Assembly (NCBI GenBank): GCA_023213315.1
Contig: JAKCPI010012626.1
Coordinates: forward strand, 1-64,000
Length of the DNA stretch: 64,000 nucleotides
Direction: 5' to 3'
Source of the DNA: Euborellia annulipes
Taxonomy: Eukaryota > Arthropoda > Insecta > Dermaptera > Anisolabididae
Shown one piece after another: positions 33,346-43,545 of this stretch. Positions within the stretch are counted from its first letter, which is position 1. Every line of letters begins with the position of its first letter. Made by a program: the position numbers and the translations under genes. The notes below the pieces were generated by a model. The model searched no databases. It saw nothing but the letters and a program-made list of their open reading frames with translations, and was not told where the DNA came from.

Positions 33346-33771
33346 ACCCGTAGATATTTAAAATAAAAAAAAACATGTATTTATTAATTAGTCATAATAT
33401 TGTTGTTTGTTTTTCAATTCCGCCCTTTCTTCACCCTTTGTCTTCTCCCCTCCCCTCCCCCCCCCTTATGTCCATTTTCCCACTCGATTAGTCACCCTTT
33501 GGCTCCCTGTCCTTGGCCTTCCAAACAGACCCAATTTGTGCGTCTCAAGGGTCCTTCAACCATCCATTGTCCTTTGATAAACCCTCCCTCCCCTCTCCTA
33601 TTCCTTTGAGAGAGATTCCCATTAATGACCTCATCGAAATAAAAATTCCAAAATATAAATTAAAAGTGATTAAAAACAACAAAATCTCTACACTTTATGA
33701 CAGAAAAATTATAAGAAAAAAAAATAAGCAAAATTTTAATTACAACAACTGGATAATAAGAAAATCTCTCA
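33346..33771. other. C-rich patch and unassigned sequence
   Basis: A C/T-rich tract (33445-33475) and a moderately GC segment (33480-33605) carry two overlapping frames (33400-33609 and 33513-33806). Neither has a recognisable domain and the second runs into the adjacent transposon. Confidence 0.3.
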
Positions 33772-34568
33772 TTAAGGTTGTTCGGATAGTACCCCGTAAG
33801 TCATAATAGAATCTAAATTTTTTTTTAATAAAATGAAAAATTTCAATGCCAAAATTCCTTATTATAATTTAGTCGTGACCTATCAGAGTTTATAATTGTA
33901 TTAAGTTAATAATTTAATTTCCAAAAATAATAAATGAATGACTCTTGACTTGAGTAGTTGTTCACGTAATATAGATCTGGCAACATTGCATTTATCAACT
34001 GTTTATTTTACATCTTAAAAGCCTTCAATTTTATTTTATTTAATATATTACAATGATTAATGCCAATTAGTTTAAACACAATGGACGATTTGCGAGAAAA
34101 AATATCGTAAAATAGAAAAAAAATGTAACTGACAGCGAGAAAAGAGTATTATTTTATGCGACGTTGCCAGACTGGTCTGAGTCTCGCGACTTACTTATTT
34201 TTAAATATTGGCGACTGTCATTTTCGAGAATTTTTTGACTTTCTTGTTAAAATATCTTTAAAAGCCTTCGACAGAAACTCTTGATTTTATGTTTAACGTA
34301 TTCCTCAGAAGTGAATTGATAAAATGTAAGTTTTTTGTTTTTTTGTATCTATTGCAGAGGTGGCTATATAATTCGATATGTTTGCGTTTCGTCGTTATTC
34401 CCCATAGACTACATGTTAAATTTCAATTTTTGAAAAATTAATTACACGATAACCCTGCGTCAGATCTGCTTCAAAATTTTATTTTAAACGTATGTGATAG
34501 TGATTAATAACATATTAAAAAATTAGCTTTTAATCTAATAAAGTGCTTTAATGTCCGAACAACCTTAA
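33772..34568 (+). mobile_element. TTAA family A element, copy 3
   Basis: 797 bp bounded by TTAA, ends ttaaggttgttcggatag and atgtccgaacaaccttaa. Same orientation as copy 1 and highly similar, with small indels. Non-autonomous. Confidence 0.75.
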
Positions 34569-34795
34569 ATCAGAATTATATATCAATACTATTCATCTAT
34601 TGTCGAGAAGAAAGAATAAGATTGAGTGAAAAAATCTTTTTAAAAATAAATTTTTAAAATCAATTTTCATTTTTTTTTCTTTTTTTGTTTCAGGTAAGAC
34701 TTGGTTCCTAAAACAAAAAAGTTTCGCTCAAGAAGTATTGTGAGTTTATATCTTTATTTTTCTATACAATAAATTTTAATTCGTTTTAATAAAAA

Positions 34796-36287
34796 TCTGA
34801 TGTGACTGGTCTTACCATCGTTGTTGTGTTCTGTGCTTGTCACACCAGATTTTTCTTTCGAGATATATCTAGTTTCCGCCGATACATTAGAATTCAAGAT
34901 GTAAAATTTATAAACATGGGAAAATATTTTCATTTTGTGGTCTCCTATCCTTCCTACGAAGTACAAGAGTAAAGTGTGCTTCAAACAATTTTGAGAATAT
35001 ACATTTTAAAGAGCATCTAAAAAATAATTGATTTTTGAATTTCAATCAAAATCGTTGGAACGAATTTAGAGAAAATCGAAAAAAACTGAAAAAGTGCTTC
35101 AGTAAAGTACTAATACTCTTTGGCCGATTTTGTTCAAAAGCTTCCCAGCTAGCAGAACCTCGTCAAAATGACGTCCGAAATTGGTCATAACTGGTCAAAA
35201 GACGTCAAATGACTAATTAAAACCTAAAATAAAACGTCTTTTTTGTAACGTCTTTAAAACGTGCAAAATATCACATTATAAAGACATACCGATCAGGTAC
35301 CGATCACGACACTTATTATTACTTTCTCTTACCTCCATATTTTTTTATTTTAATACGCATGCGCACACATTTCACGCATGCACATGCATTTCGCGCATGC
35401 GCAACTGTTGGCACACACAAAGGATCGTACCGGTTCAGTTAGTGAGTCTATTATCTATGGTGGCAGTTAATGAAGTCATGTCTTTTATTGCTGTTGAATT
35501 TATAACTAATGATGATCCTGTAATGGCTATAGTCTGTAACATTGTCTTTTATATAATAGTGTATAGAAAATCGCGTTTTTTCAAAAGTATTAAATTAAAA
35601 TATCGATATAGGTACTAATTAAAATTAAAAATTGTAAATTAAATCTCTCAATTATTATTGGATAGAGAAGAGATGTATTTAATTGCTAAAATAATGTGTT
35701 TTATAATTATATTATTATTAATACAATTTAATTTTATTTGTGAGTTTGTTTCTCATTTTTTTTATCCATCAGGTTATAAAAAGGTCAAAAAAAGTCACGG
35801 AATCACGTTTTTTTGACGTTTCAAAATGTCGTCATCGGTCTGTGACATTAGTCCGTGATTTTTAAGTCATTTTGACGTCAAAAAATTGGTCAAAAAAAGT
35901 CACTGAATCACGTTTTTTTGACGTTTTAAAATGTCGTCATCGGTCTGTGACATTAGTCCGTGATTTTTAGGTCATTTTGTCGTCAAACATAACGTCATTT
36001 CTGGTCAGTCTCTGACCAGTTTCCGACGTCATTTTGACGGGTCTCTGCTAGCTGGGTTCTTGTTACTTCTCAGGAGAGTATGTAACTTAAATATAAAATT
36101 TCAACTTCCTCTTTTTTTTTCTTGAGATAATTTGTTTACCTATAGACACACCGACAAACCTTTTGTGGAACCCACTTTTTTATAAGTCAGAGGACTTCAT
36201 AACTTGTATATCCATCAAAATCTCGAAATCGAATTTTTGACATGATCGCAATACTTTCTATATATATACCCATATAGGTAAGAGAAA
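34796..36287 (+). mobile_element. tctggtgtgac-family copy split by a TIR element
   Basis: The copy starts tctgatgtgactggtcttac, has the 5' palindrome closing at 34852, and the family body up to ttgttcaaaagctt at 35143. After the insert it resumes as cttgttacttctcagg and ends with the actttct...agagaaaa hairpin. The 5' palindrome loop is shorter than in other copies. Confidence 0.65.
35144..36056. mobile_element. 913-bp TIR element with cccagctagcaga ends
   Basis: Ends cccagctagcaga and tctgctagctggg are perfect 13-bp inverted repeats. Aligning the host copy with the uninterrupted family at 40950-40980 shows that only TT is duplicated. The interior has gacgtc-rich subterminal sequence and a tandem pair of a roughly 113-bp unit (about 35775-36000) with gtcactgaatcacg, ttttgacgttttaaaatgtc and gtctgtgacattagtccgtg. 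A 73-codon frame at 35397 has no recognised domain. The superfamily is not identified. Confidence 0.65.
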
Positions 36288-36523
36288 ATAAAAAGTAAAA
36301 AAATGTGGACGAAACTAGTCCTAATTACACTATAATGTGCTTTCTAACAGAGGCGATACTAAATATCGATAATCGGCTCGGATTTTGTTTTTAATCAGAT
36401 TTCAACAATTATCGGTTTTCGATTAAGAGGCTGTTTCTTTTTTTTTATTGTCTCAATAGGATATTCGTATATATGTGAAAAAAAAAATCCCAAACGAAGC
36501 AAAAAAAAAAAAATGGAAAAAAA

Positions 36524-36665
36524 TATCTGGTGTGACTGTTCGCAGTTGTGTTCAGTGTTTGCCACATCAGATGTTTTTTGTGTCGACATATATTTAGTTC
36601 ACGGGAGAATTTAAAGGGTAAAATTATTTTGTTACCTTTGATATTTTTTTTACCATCAGAGGCCA
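36524..36665 (+). repeat. tctggtgtgac-family, 5' part only
   Basis: The 5' palindrome (atctggtgtgactgttcgca ... tttgccacatcagat) is followed by tgtgtcgacatatatttagt and the start of the body, then stops. Confidence 0.55.
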
Positions 36666-36758
36666 TATATCTATTTAATTCAATTTATTGATAGCCAATT
36701 TTATGGAAATAAAGTTTTGTAGCATAAGACGGGATCCGAACCCTCTGTCCTTTAAGAA

Positions 36759-37382
36759 TTAAGGCGGAATAGGAGCGAAGGTGTTACGCATGTTTTTCCC
36801 GATAAGATGGCGTAGTGTGTCATAAAAAGTATACCCAAAAAATCAAGTATTTCAAAAATTTGCCAAGAGATGTCAGAATGATAGCTAATAATATTTAATG
36901 CATTTGGTTGATTTTCATTAATCTTTTAACAATAAATACTTTACAAATGTTATTATATATTATGTATCTTTTATAAAATCACAAAAATATATAAATATAG
37001 GCTATTAGGGGATCGGCTCTTAGACTAGCCTGCCATCTATTGCAAGAATGCTGAACTAATTTGACATTTGATTTTTAAATAAATCATCTAAGCTTATTTT
37101 AAAAATTTCTTAATTAATATGTGATTAATAATAACAATAAATTCATTTTTAAATTTTAAAAAAAAATTAAAGATTATTGGGACAGATTGTTTTTTTGTAT
37201 TTGCTTGATAACAAAAAAATTAATTACGTTAATTTTTTAATAAGTCATTAAACAAATTATAGCTCGATGTCCCAATAATCTCTTATGAATTTAATTCATT
37301 TAAAAAAAAACCGCATTGAAAAATTCCTTAATAGTCTAGTTTTTTTTAAGTACGTTTAGACGTCGCTCCTGAACCCTCTTAA
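36759..37382 (+). mobile_element. TTAA family B element, copy 2
   Basis: 624 bp bounded by TTAA. Left end ttaaggcggaataggagcga and right end tcgctcctgaaccctcttaa are imperfect inverted repeats. The body matches 42895-43505 (inverted). Internally, gattattgggacagattgtt and tcgatgtcccaataatctc form an inverted pair. No transposase frame. Confidence 0.75.
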
Positions 37383-37657
37383 TTATATAAGAAGCAAAAA
37401 CACTGCTAATGCGCCTGTAGATAGGCAACCAAGCCATCAAATCAATAAATCTTTAAATAGACCTTACAGGCGCTTCCATTAATTTTAATCATTTAGATAT
37501 ATTGAAATAAATTTTTTTAAATGGTACTTAGATTTTGAATTCTTCCGGAAATTAAATACATGTATATCTCTACTCACCTGGGCTATAGTGCAGTGATAGA
37601 GTTCTTGCCTCCCGCGTCATACGATAAAGATAAATGGTTGTAGACAGGATCAGCCAC

Positions 37658-38061
37658 TTAAGGTGCGCGTCTCGAAAAGTCGTTAGAAAGCTTTTGACTA
37701 CCGAGTTCCTCTAGGCGGCAAGAGATGGCGTTAGTGTTCCCCATAGGAAAACAAGGGACAAATTGCATTTCATTCTAGACTTTCCAGCTAATTAATTAAA
37801 GGCAAAAAACTAATTATTCTTTAACACAATGATTACTAATTTAATTATCTACAACTTATAGAGCTCCTTTTTTTAAAATATCTTTTATTTAATGCGATTA
37901 ATCTAAAAAAAAAATTTTTTTTTTCGAAAATCAAAAAAAGGGCTTCTATAAGTTGTAGATATTTTAAATAGCTTTAATTTAAAAAAAAATTGAGGTCGAT
38001 AGCTTCTAAATTGTGGCCGCTGGAAAGTCCCAAATTTAGCACCCCGAGACGCGCACCTTAA
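37658..38061. mobile_element. TTAA family C element
   Basis: 404 bp bounded by TTAA with perfect inverted ends ttaaggtgcgcgtctcg and cgagacgcgcaccttaa. There is no coding frame of note; an internal run of A/T forms a possible hairpin around 37900-37930. Non-autonomous. The terminal TTAAGG is shared with families A and B. Confidence 0.8.
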
Positions 38062-38092
38062 TATACTCTGAATGTTGCTTCTAATCAGCAAT

Positions 38093-38128
38093 GACGTTTC
38101 GATTCTTTTATTTAATAGCCATCTTCAG
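38093..38128 (-). ncRNA. Hammerhead-like ribozyme core
   Basis: On the minus strand: CTGAAGA, tggctatt...aagaatc as a weak stem II, then GAAACGTC. Core bases fit the consensus and GTC is a suitable cleavage triplet, but stem I and stem II pairing is weak by eye. Confidence 0.4.
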
Positions 38129-38279
38129 GTCTTACTAAAACATAATATAAGCTTCAATTATTTTACTTTCTCTTATCTATGAAGGTAAAATAAAGTGTGT
38201 GATGAGTCCCGCCAGAACCTTAATTTCCACACACAATTATTTATATATTATAATTCATTTGGAATTTTCCCTCTTTCTT

Positions 38280-38672
38280 TAGAAGAAGAAGAAGTGAATT
38301 TAAAGGGAGAGATGGGGCGGGGGCGGCGGGGGGGGCGGTAAAGAAAGCTTTTAGAAACAAAGTTAGAACGAAATTCGCTCTCTCTCTCTCTCTCTCACTC
38401 TTTTTAAACTTAATATTATCTATTGATTCTCTTTCTCTTTGATTCCAGTCTCTCTCTCTGTTGAATTCCTTCTTGATTTTTTTTTTTTTATTTTTTTTAT
38501 TCACACCATTTTTATTTTTCTATTTTCAAAGGACTTTTTTATTTATTTTTTGTTATGTTGTTTTGAATTTGTATTAGAGAAGTTTAACATCTCTTTATTA
38601 TCGTCTATGCAGGTTGGTGGATAATTTAACCTTATCGTTTTTTTTTTTATCCAAAGAAAAAGCAAAAAAAAA
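38280..38672. repeat. Simple-sequence stretch
   Basis: It contains G/C runs, a CT microsatellite (38378-38398), a second CT run (38449-38458) and T-runs. Frames on both strands are low-complexity. Confidence 0.5.
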
Positions 38673-38675
38673 AAA

Positions 38676-39350
38676 TCTGGTGTGACTGGCGCACAGCACA
38701 CAACTTTCTCTTACCTTCGGTAATCGAAAGTTGTGTACTGTGCTTGTCACACCAGATTTTTTGTGTCGACATGTATTTAGTTCCCGGCAGTAGGGAATAT
38801 TTGAATTCAGATGTAAAATTTATAAGTATGGAAAAATATTTATATTTTGTTACCATGGCAACCATTTCTCCTATCTTCCCTATGAAATACAAGAGTAAAG
38901 TGTGCTTCAAGCAATTTTGAGGGCAAAACGAGAATATACATTTGAAAGAGCATCTAAAAAATAATTGATTTTTGAATTTTAATCAAAATCGTTAGAGCGA
39001 ATTTTGAGAAAATCGAAAAAAACTGAAAAAGTACATCAGTAAAGTACTAGTACTCATGGGCCGATTTTGATTAAAAGCTTATTTTGTCGGTCCCGAGGGG
39101 TGTTTAACTTAAATATAAAATTTCAGCAGCATAGCTCAATTCCTTCATGCTTAAAATTGAACACAGACACACACACAGACACACAGACACACAGACACAC
39201 AGACAGACCATGTCGCGAAAACCACTTTTTTGGATTCAGGGGACCTCAAAACGTGAAGATCCATCAAAATCTCGACATCGAATTTTTGACATGAATCCAA
39301 TACTTTCTCTCTCTATATATTAACATATATATAGAGGTAAGAGAAAGAAA
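38676..39350 (+). mobile_element. tctggtgtgac family, full-length reference copy
   Basis: Architecture in order: 81-bp 5' palindrome (38676-38756; tctggtgtgactggcgcaca closing with gcttgtcacaccaga); AT-rich body; repeated agtactagtac motif; a CA/GACA microsatellite (39160-39210); gaccatgtcgcgaaaaccac and ttggattcaggggacctcaa; 3' hairpin actttctct...agagaaag. No coding frame. The 5' inverted repeat, internal microsatellite and 3' stem-loop without TIRs resemble Helentron-derived HINE/DINE-1 elements. That class assignment is inference. Confidence 0.7.
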
Positions 39351-39378
39351 AAAGAGAAAATTTATTTTAAAAGAGTGT

Positions 39379-39650
39379 GTGGGAATAAAATCTGGTGTAA
39401 CACACGACATGGTCTGTCTGTGTGTGTGTGTGTTCAATTTAAAGCATGAAATAAATGAGCTAGGAGGTTCAAATTTTGTATTTAAGTTAGGCATCCCCAT
39501 GGGACGTGACACGAAACTTTTAATCAAAATCGGCCAAAGAGTACTAGTACTTTACTGATGTATTTTTTCAGGTTTTTCGATTTTCTCAAAATTCGCTCCA
39601 AGTATTTTTTTTTTTTTTTGTAATTCAAAAATCAATTATTTTTTGGATAC
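39379..39650 (-). mobile_element. Inverted, truncated tctggtgtgac-family copy
   Basis: On the minus strand it carries the body from aattgatttttgaatta to the microsatellite and ends in the gaccatgtcg segment. It then joins directly to a tctggtgt head on the plus strand (39386-39396), so a fragment of the 5' end is fused to an inverted 3' part. Confidence 0.6.
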
Positions 39651-40072
39651 CAAATGGCTTAAATAAGAATGCCTGGACCCCCAATATGTATATTAAATCA
39701 AGGGCGGATCCAGAGGGTTTCTCGGGGTGGGGGGGGGAATCTGGTGTGACTTGTCGCACATTACACAATTTTTTCTTAATTTCGGTAATTTAAAGGCGCA
39801 TTCTGTACTCGTTTGCCAGAATATAAATATAAATCAAATTTTTAAGTATTAATTTTTAAAATTTTACATTAAAAATAATTTTTTTTTTTTCGAAAAAAGT
39901 ATTTTTTTCAAATCTCGGGGGAGGGGGGGGTAATTACCCCCTTTATGCCTTCCCCCCCCTTGTATCCTCCCTTGTATTAAATCAATAACGGATATCGTCA
40001 AAGTCTTATATGGCCTGAGTTTCCGAAAAGACTGTGTGAATGTGTGTGTGAGTGTTTAAAAAAAAAATGCTA
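39651..40072 (+). mobile_element. tRNA-derived SINE, 5'-truncated and split by hAT MITE
   Basis: taccaaatggcttaaataag and gcctggaccc lead to aatatgta; after the MITE, taacggatatcgtc, ggcctgagtttccgaaaagactg and a poly-A tail follow. The order matches the intact SINE at 46826-47080. Confidence 0.65.
39699..39974 (+). mobile_element. hAT MITE with caagggcggatc end, copy 1
   Basis: Ends caagggcggatccag and ...gtatcctcccttg are imperfect inverted repeats. A perfect 8-bp duplication tattaaat lies on each side (39691-39698, 39975-39982), diagnostic of hAT. Inside is a copy of the tctggtgtgac palindrome head (from 39739). A second copy is at 60052-60294. Confidence 0.85.
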
Positions 40073-40074
40073 CC

Positions 40075-40235
40075 AACTTCTCGTAGGTGACCCTTAAAGG
40101 TTAGTTCACTTGAGTCGGAGTACAGTACTTGAAAATGACTGCAGAATAAGCAGTCGAGACGTTGTAAAGTATTTATATTTTAAATAAATAATTAATATAA
40201 ATGTAGTCTACAATTGAAAATTCCCATAATAATAA
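40075..40235 (+). mobile_element. Penelope-type pLTR remnant
   Basis: cttgaaaatgactgcagaat, then aagcagtcgagacgttgtaa, then ataaataattaatataaatg-tagtctacaattgaaaattccc, is homologous to the arms at 45415-45770. Stem II (gactgc/gcagtc, loop agaataa) is intact, but the CTGANGA element is changed, so a ribozyme is unlikely to be active. Confidence 0.5.
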
Positions 40236-40272
40236 TAATAATAACTCAAACCATAAAAGCTTTAATAAAAAA

Positions 40273-41214
40273 TCTGGGGTGACTTGCGCACAGCACACAA
40301 CTTTCTCTTACCATCGGTAATCGAAAGTTGTGTACTGTGCTTGTCTCACTAGATTTTTCGTGTCAACATATATTTAGTTTCCGACAGTACAGTACATTTG
40401 AATTTCAAGAAATAAATTTTTTTTTTTTAACATTCACACTTTTTTCTCATTCGCACTCACACTCACACACGCATTCACGCAGTCTTTTTGGCAACTTAGG
40501 CCATTTAAGACTTTAAACGATAACCGTTGTAATATATATTATCTATTGTGGGTTGAGGCATTTCTATTTAAGCCATCTGGTATCCAAATGGCTTAAATAA
40601 AATCTTCGGACTGCCTGGGGTCCGAACCCGCGACGTTTCATATATGAGGTTAGCACGCAAACCTCAACACCAAGTCCCGAGGGCGAAATAAAATTTATAA
40701 GTATGGCAAAATATTTATATTTTGTTACCATGGCAACCATTCTCCTATCTTTTCTATGGAGTATAAGAGTAAAGTGGCCTTCAGAAGATTTCAATGATAA
40801 AATGAGAATATACATTTTAAAGAGCATCTAAAAAATAATTGATTTTTGTATTAAAAAAAAAATCATTGGAGCGAGATTAGAGAAAAAAAAAAAAAAAAAA
40901 AAAACTGAAAAAGTGAATCAGTAAAGTACTAGTACTCTTTGGTCGATTTTGTTCAAAAGCTTCGTGTCACGTCCCATGGGGGTGCCTAACTTAAATATAA
41001 AATTTCAACCTCCTAGCTCTTTTCGTTCTTGAGATATTTTGTTCACAGACACCCCGACACACAGACAGACAGACCATGTCGCGAAAACCACTTTTTTGGA
41101 TTCAGGGGACCCCAAAACGTTTATATCCATCAAAATCTCGACATCAACCTTTTGACATGAATCCAATACTTTCTCTCTATATATATTAACATATATATAG
41201 AGGAAAGAGAAAGT
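40273..41214 (+). mobile_element. tctggtgtgac-family copy with nested SINE
   Basis: The 5' palindrome (40273-40353) is followed by the body, interrupted at 40410-40692 by a minus-strand SINE. It then runs through the microsatellite (41045-41070) to the 3' hairpin ending near 41214. Confidence 0.7.
40417..40685 (-). mobile_element. tRNA-derived SINE nested in the dispersed repeat
   Basis: On the minus strand it reads cgccctcgggacttggtgtt-gaggtt (box A-like), cgcgggttcggacccc (box B-like), the ccaaatggcttaaatag body and gtgtgagtgtgagtgcgaat, then poly-A. A 7-bp duplication aaataaa flanks it (40410-40416 and 40686-40692). Confidence 0.75.
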
Positions 41215-41694
41215 AAAAAAACTATGATTTCCCGATAAAAATTCCATTTTATATTATATAGAACACAAGCATTTTTCCATTTTTTTTTTTTTTTTTTGGG
41301 CAATTTGTTTTGTATAAGATAATAATTTATCAAATTTGCAAAAAAAAAAAATGCTATTTATTCAGTGATTTAGTTTTAGCAGTGTAAATATATATATAAT
41401 ATTTATAATAAAGAAGGAAACAAATTACTTATTCTTGACTGAAATCAATTTGTCATTTTTATCTTGACTCTAATGTTGATCTCTCTCTATTTCTCTTTGA
41501 TTAATTATAATCGTTAAAGGAGATCCTATTGGAGCGATTTATCTCTCTCTCTCCACAATGATAATAAATATTATTATTATTATTATTAGATAGACCATTT
41601 AATATAAATCATAAAATTTAAAACAATACAGCAGGGCCGCCGAGAGATTGCTAAATACGAATCCCCCTTCCATAAAAAAGTTTTTAAAATCAAC
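41215..41694. other. AT-rich stretch
   Basis: Homopolymers, a TTA run (41570-41587) and CT microsatellites. cagcagggccgccgagagatt at 41629 resembles a hAT end, but no partner was found. No gene. Confidence 0.35.
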
Positions 41695-42275
41695 TTAAGG
41701 TTGTTCTGATAGTATCCCGTAAGTCATAATAGAATCTAAATGTTTTTTTTTAAATAAAATTAAAAATTTGAATGCCAAAATTCCGTATTATAATTTAGTC
41801 GTGACCTATCAGAGTTTATAATTGTATTAAGTTAATAATTTAATTACCAAAAATAATAAATGAATGACTTTTGACTTGAGCAGTTTTTCACGTAATATAG
41901 ATCTGGCAACATTGCATTTATCAGCTGTTTATTTTAAATCTTAAAAGCCTTCAATTTTATTTTATTTAATATATTATGCAAATCAGTTTAAACACAATGG
42001 ACGATTTGCGAGAAAAAATATCGTTAAATGGAAAAAAAATGTAACTGACAGCGAGAAAAGAGTATTATTTTATGCGAAGTTGCCAGACTGGTCTGAGTCT
42101 CATTTTTAAATATTGGCGACTGTCATTTTCGAGAATTTTTTGACTTTCTTGTTAAAATATTTTTAAAAGATTTTTGCAGAAACTTTTGATTTTATGTTTA
42201 ACGTATTCCTCGGAAGTGAATTGATAAAATGTAAGTTTTTTGTTTTTTTACCTATTGGACAGGTAGCTATATAAT
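41695..42275 (+). mobile_element. TTAA family A element, copy 4 (3'-truncated)
   Basis: It starts ttaaggttgttctgatag and matches copies 1 and 3 up to taagttttttgtttttttac, then loses homology near 42270. There is no right terminus. Confidence 0.7.
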
Positions 42276-42459
42276 TACACATCATGCCGGATCATCTTAA
42301 GGTGGCAATGGCGATATATGTCATTCAGCCACATGGTTACTAATTTAACTCATATTGAAAAATAATTAACTAGAATGACAAAATTGTTTCTGCTTTATTA
42401 AAAATCATTAAAAATCATTTATATACTATTTTGAGTGAAGTGGATAGCTGAGAAGATCT

Positions 42460-42628
42460 TGTAGTAAGGAAGAAAGAAAAGGGCAATTGCAGCTAGTTTA
42501 TTTCGTTTATTAATCACTTCAAGCCGACGTTTCGGTCAGATATACGACCATCCTCAGGGCGCCTTGAAGTGATTAATAAACGAAATAAACGTAGCTGCAA
42601 TCGCTCTTTTCTTTCTTCCCTACTACAA
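42460..42628 (-). mobile_element. Penelope-type inverted repeat with ribozyme
   Basis: The arm at 42460-42525 (ttgtagtaagga to cacttcaagcc) is repeated inverted at 42561-42628. The intervening DNA is the hammerhead core. The arms extend stem I of that ribozyme far beyond the minimum. Confidence 0.7.
42526..42557 (-). ncRNA. Hammerhead ribozyme motif, best in window
   Basis: On the minus strand: gcc-CTGAGGA, stem II tggtc...gacc with loop gtatatct, GAAAC-GTC, then ggc. All conserved core positions fit CUGANGA and GAAA; the cleavage triplet would be GTC. The flanking gcc/ggc and then cttcaa/ttgaag form stem I with a 3-nt bulge. Stem III is the self-complementary ACGT, expected to work in dimers, as described for Penelope-like hammerheads. 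Activity is untested. Confidence 0.7.
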
Positions 42629-42825
42629 TTACTTATAATGCTTTCAAATTTGTTTATATTATAATTTGATTTTATGTGCGCTTTGTCCAGGAGTTTAGGT
42701 AATTATTTTATTATTTAACAGTTTATGTAGATTATAATTCTAATGTCAAAAAATGAAGAATTTTTATCATTAACGAAAAAAATAAGAAAATTTTGAATAG
42801 CTAAAAAAATAAAAAGTGCAGGTGA

Positions 42826-43545
42826 AACCTCGTGTGGGTGACCAGCGTGTGGAACGTCCCTCGGTAGCCATTTAAAATAAAATCCTTGAAACCCTTAAGG
42901 GGGTTCAGGAGCGACGTCTAAACGTACTTAAAAAAAAACTAGACTTGCTGTTTTTTTTTTTAAATGAATTAAATTCATAAGAGATTATTGGGACATCGAG
43001 CTATAATTTTTTTAATGACTTATTAAAAAAATTAACGTAATTAATTTTTTTATTATCAAGCAAATACAAAAAAAACAATCTGTCCCAATAATCTTTAATT
43101 TTTTTTTAAATTTAAAAATGAATTTATTGTTATTATTAATCACATAATAATTAAGAAATTTTTAAAATAAGCTTAGATGATTTATTTAAAAATCAACTGT
43201 CAAATTAGTTCAGCATTCTTGCAATAGATGGCAGGCTAGTCTAACAGCCGATCCCCTATCTTGCCTATATTTATATATTTTTATGCTTTTATAAAAGATA
43301 CATAATATATAATATCATTTATAAAGTATTTATTGTTAAAAGATCAATGAAAATCAACCAAATGCATTAAATATTATTAGCTACCATTCTGACATCTCTT
43401 GGCAAATTTTTGAATTACTTGATTTTTTGGGCATACTTTTTATGACACACTACGCCCTCTTATCGGGAAAAACATGCGTAACCACTTCTCTCCGAGCCCC
43501 CTTAATAGCCTCAGGAGCCGAAAGGGCAAACATTAAAAAATGGTC
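42826..43545 (+). mobile_element. 5S-derived SINE, copy 3, split by TTAA family B
   Basis: The first part has gtgtgggtgaccagcgtgtg-gaacgtccctcggtagcc and ends ttgaaaccc at 42894. The second part resumes tagcctcaggagccgaaagggc and an A-rich tail after 43505. Removing one TTAA joins cccttaatagcctc, which aligns with ccctaaatggcctc in the other SINE copies. Confidence 0.7.
42895..43505 (-). mobile_element. TTAA family B element, copy 3 (inverted)
   Basis: 611 bp bounded by TTAA. Left end ttaagggggttcaggagcga and right end ctctccgagcccccttaa are imperfect inverted repeats. The body is the reverse complement of 36759-37382. Its position inside a SINE proves insertion and TTAA duplication. The frame at 43450-43665 on the minus strand is not a gene. 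Confidence 0.8.

Larger units (their letters stand above)
37570..38140 (-). mobile_element. Penelope-type pLTR split by a TTAA element
   Basis: Flanking parts join across the TTAA element into one segment that carries a hammerhead-like core at its end. At 37583-37625, gctatagtgcagtgatagagttcttgcctcccgcg resembles a tRNA-like head (box A-like tagtgcagtgatagag), so this may be a chimeric retroelement. Confidence 0.4.

Noticed and set aside
35397..35618. 73-codon frame as a transposase
   Set aside because: No catalytic motif or known domain; short and inside a non-autonomous element.
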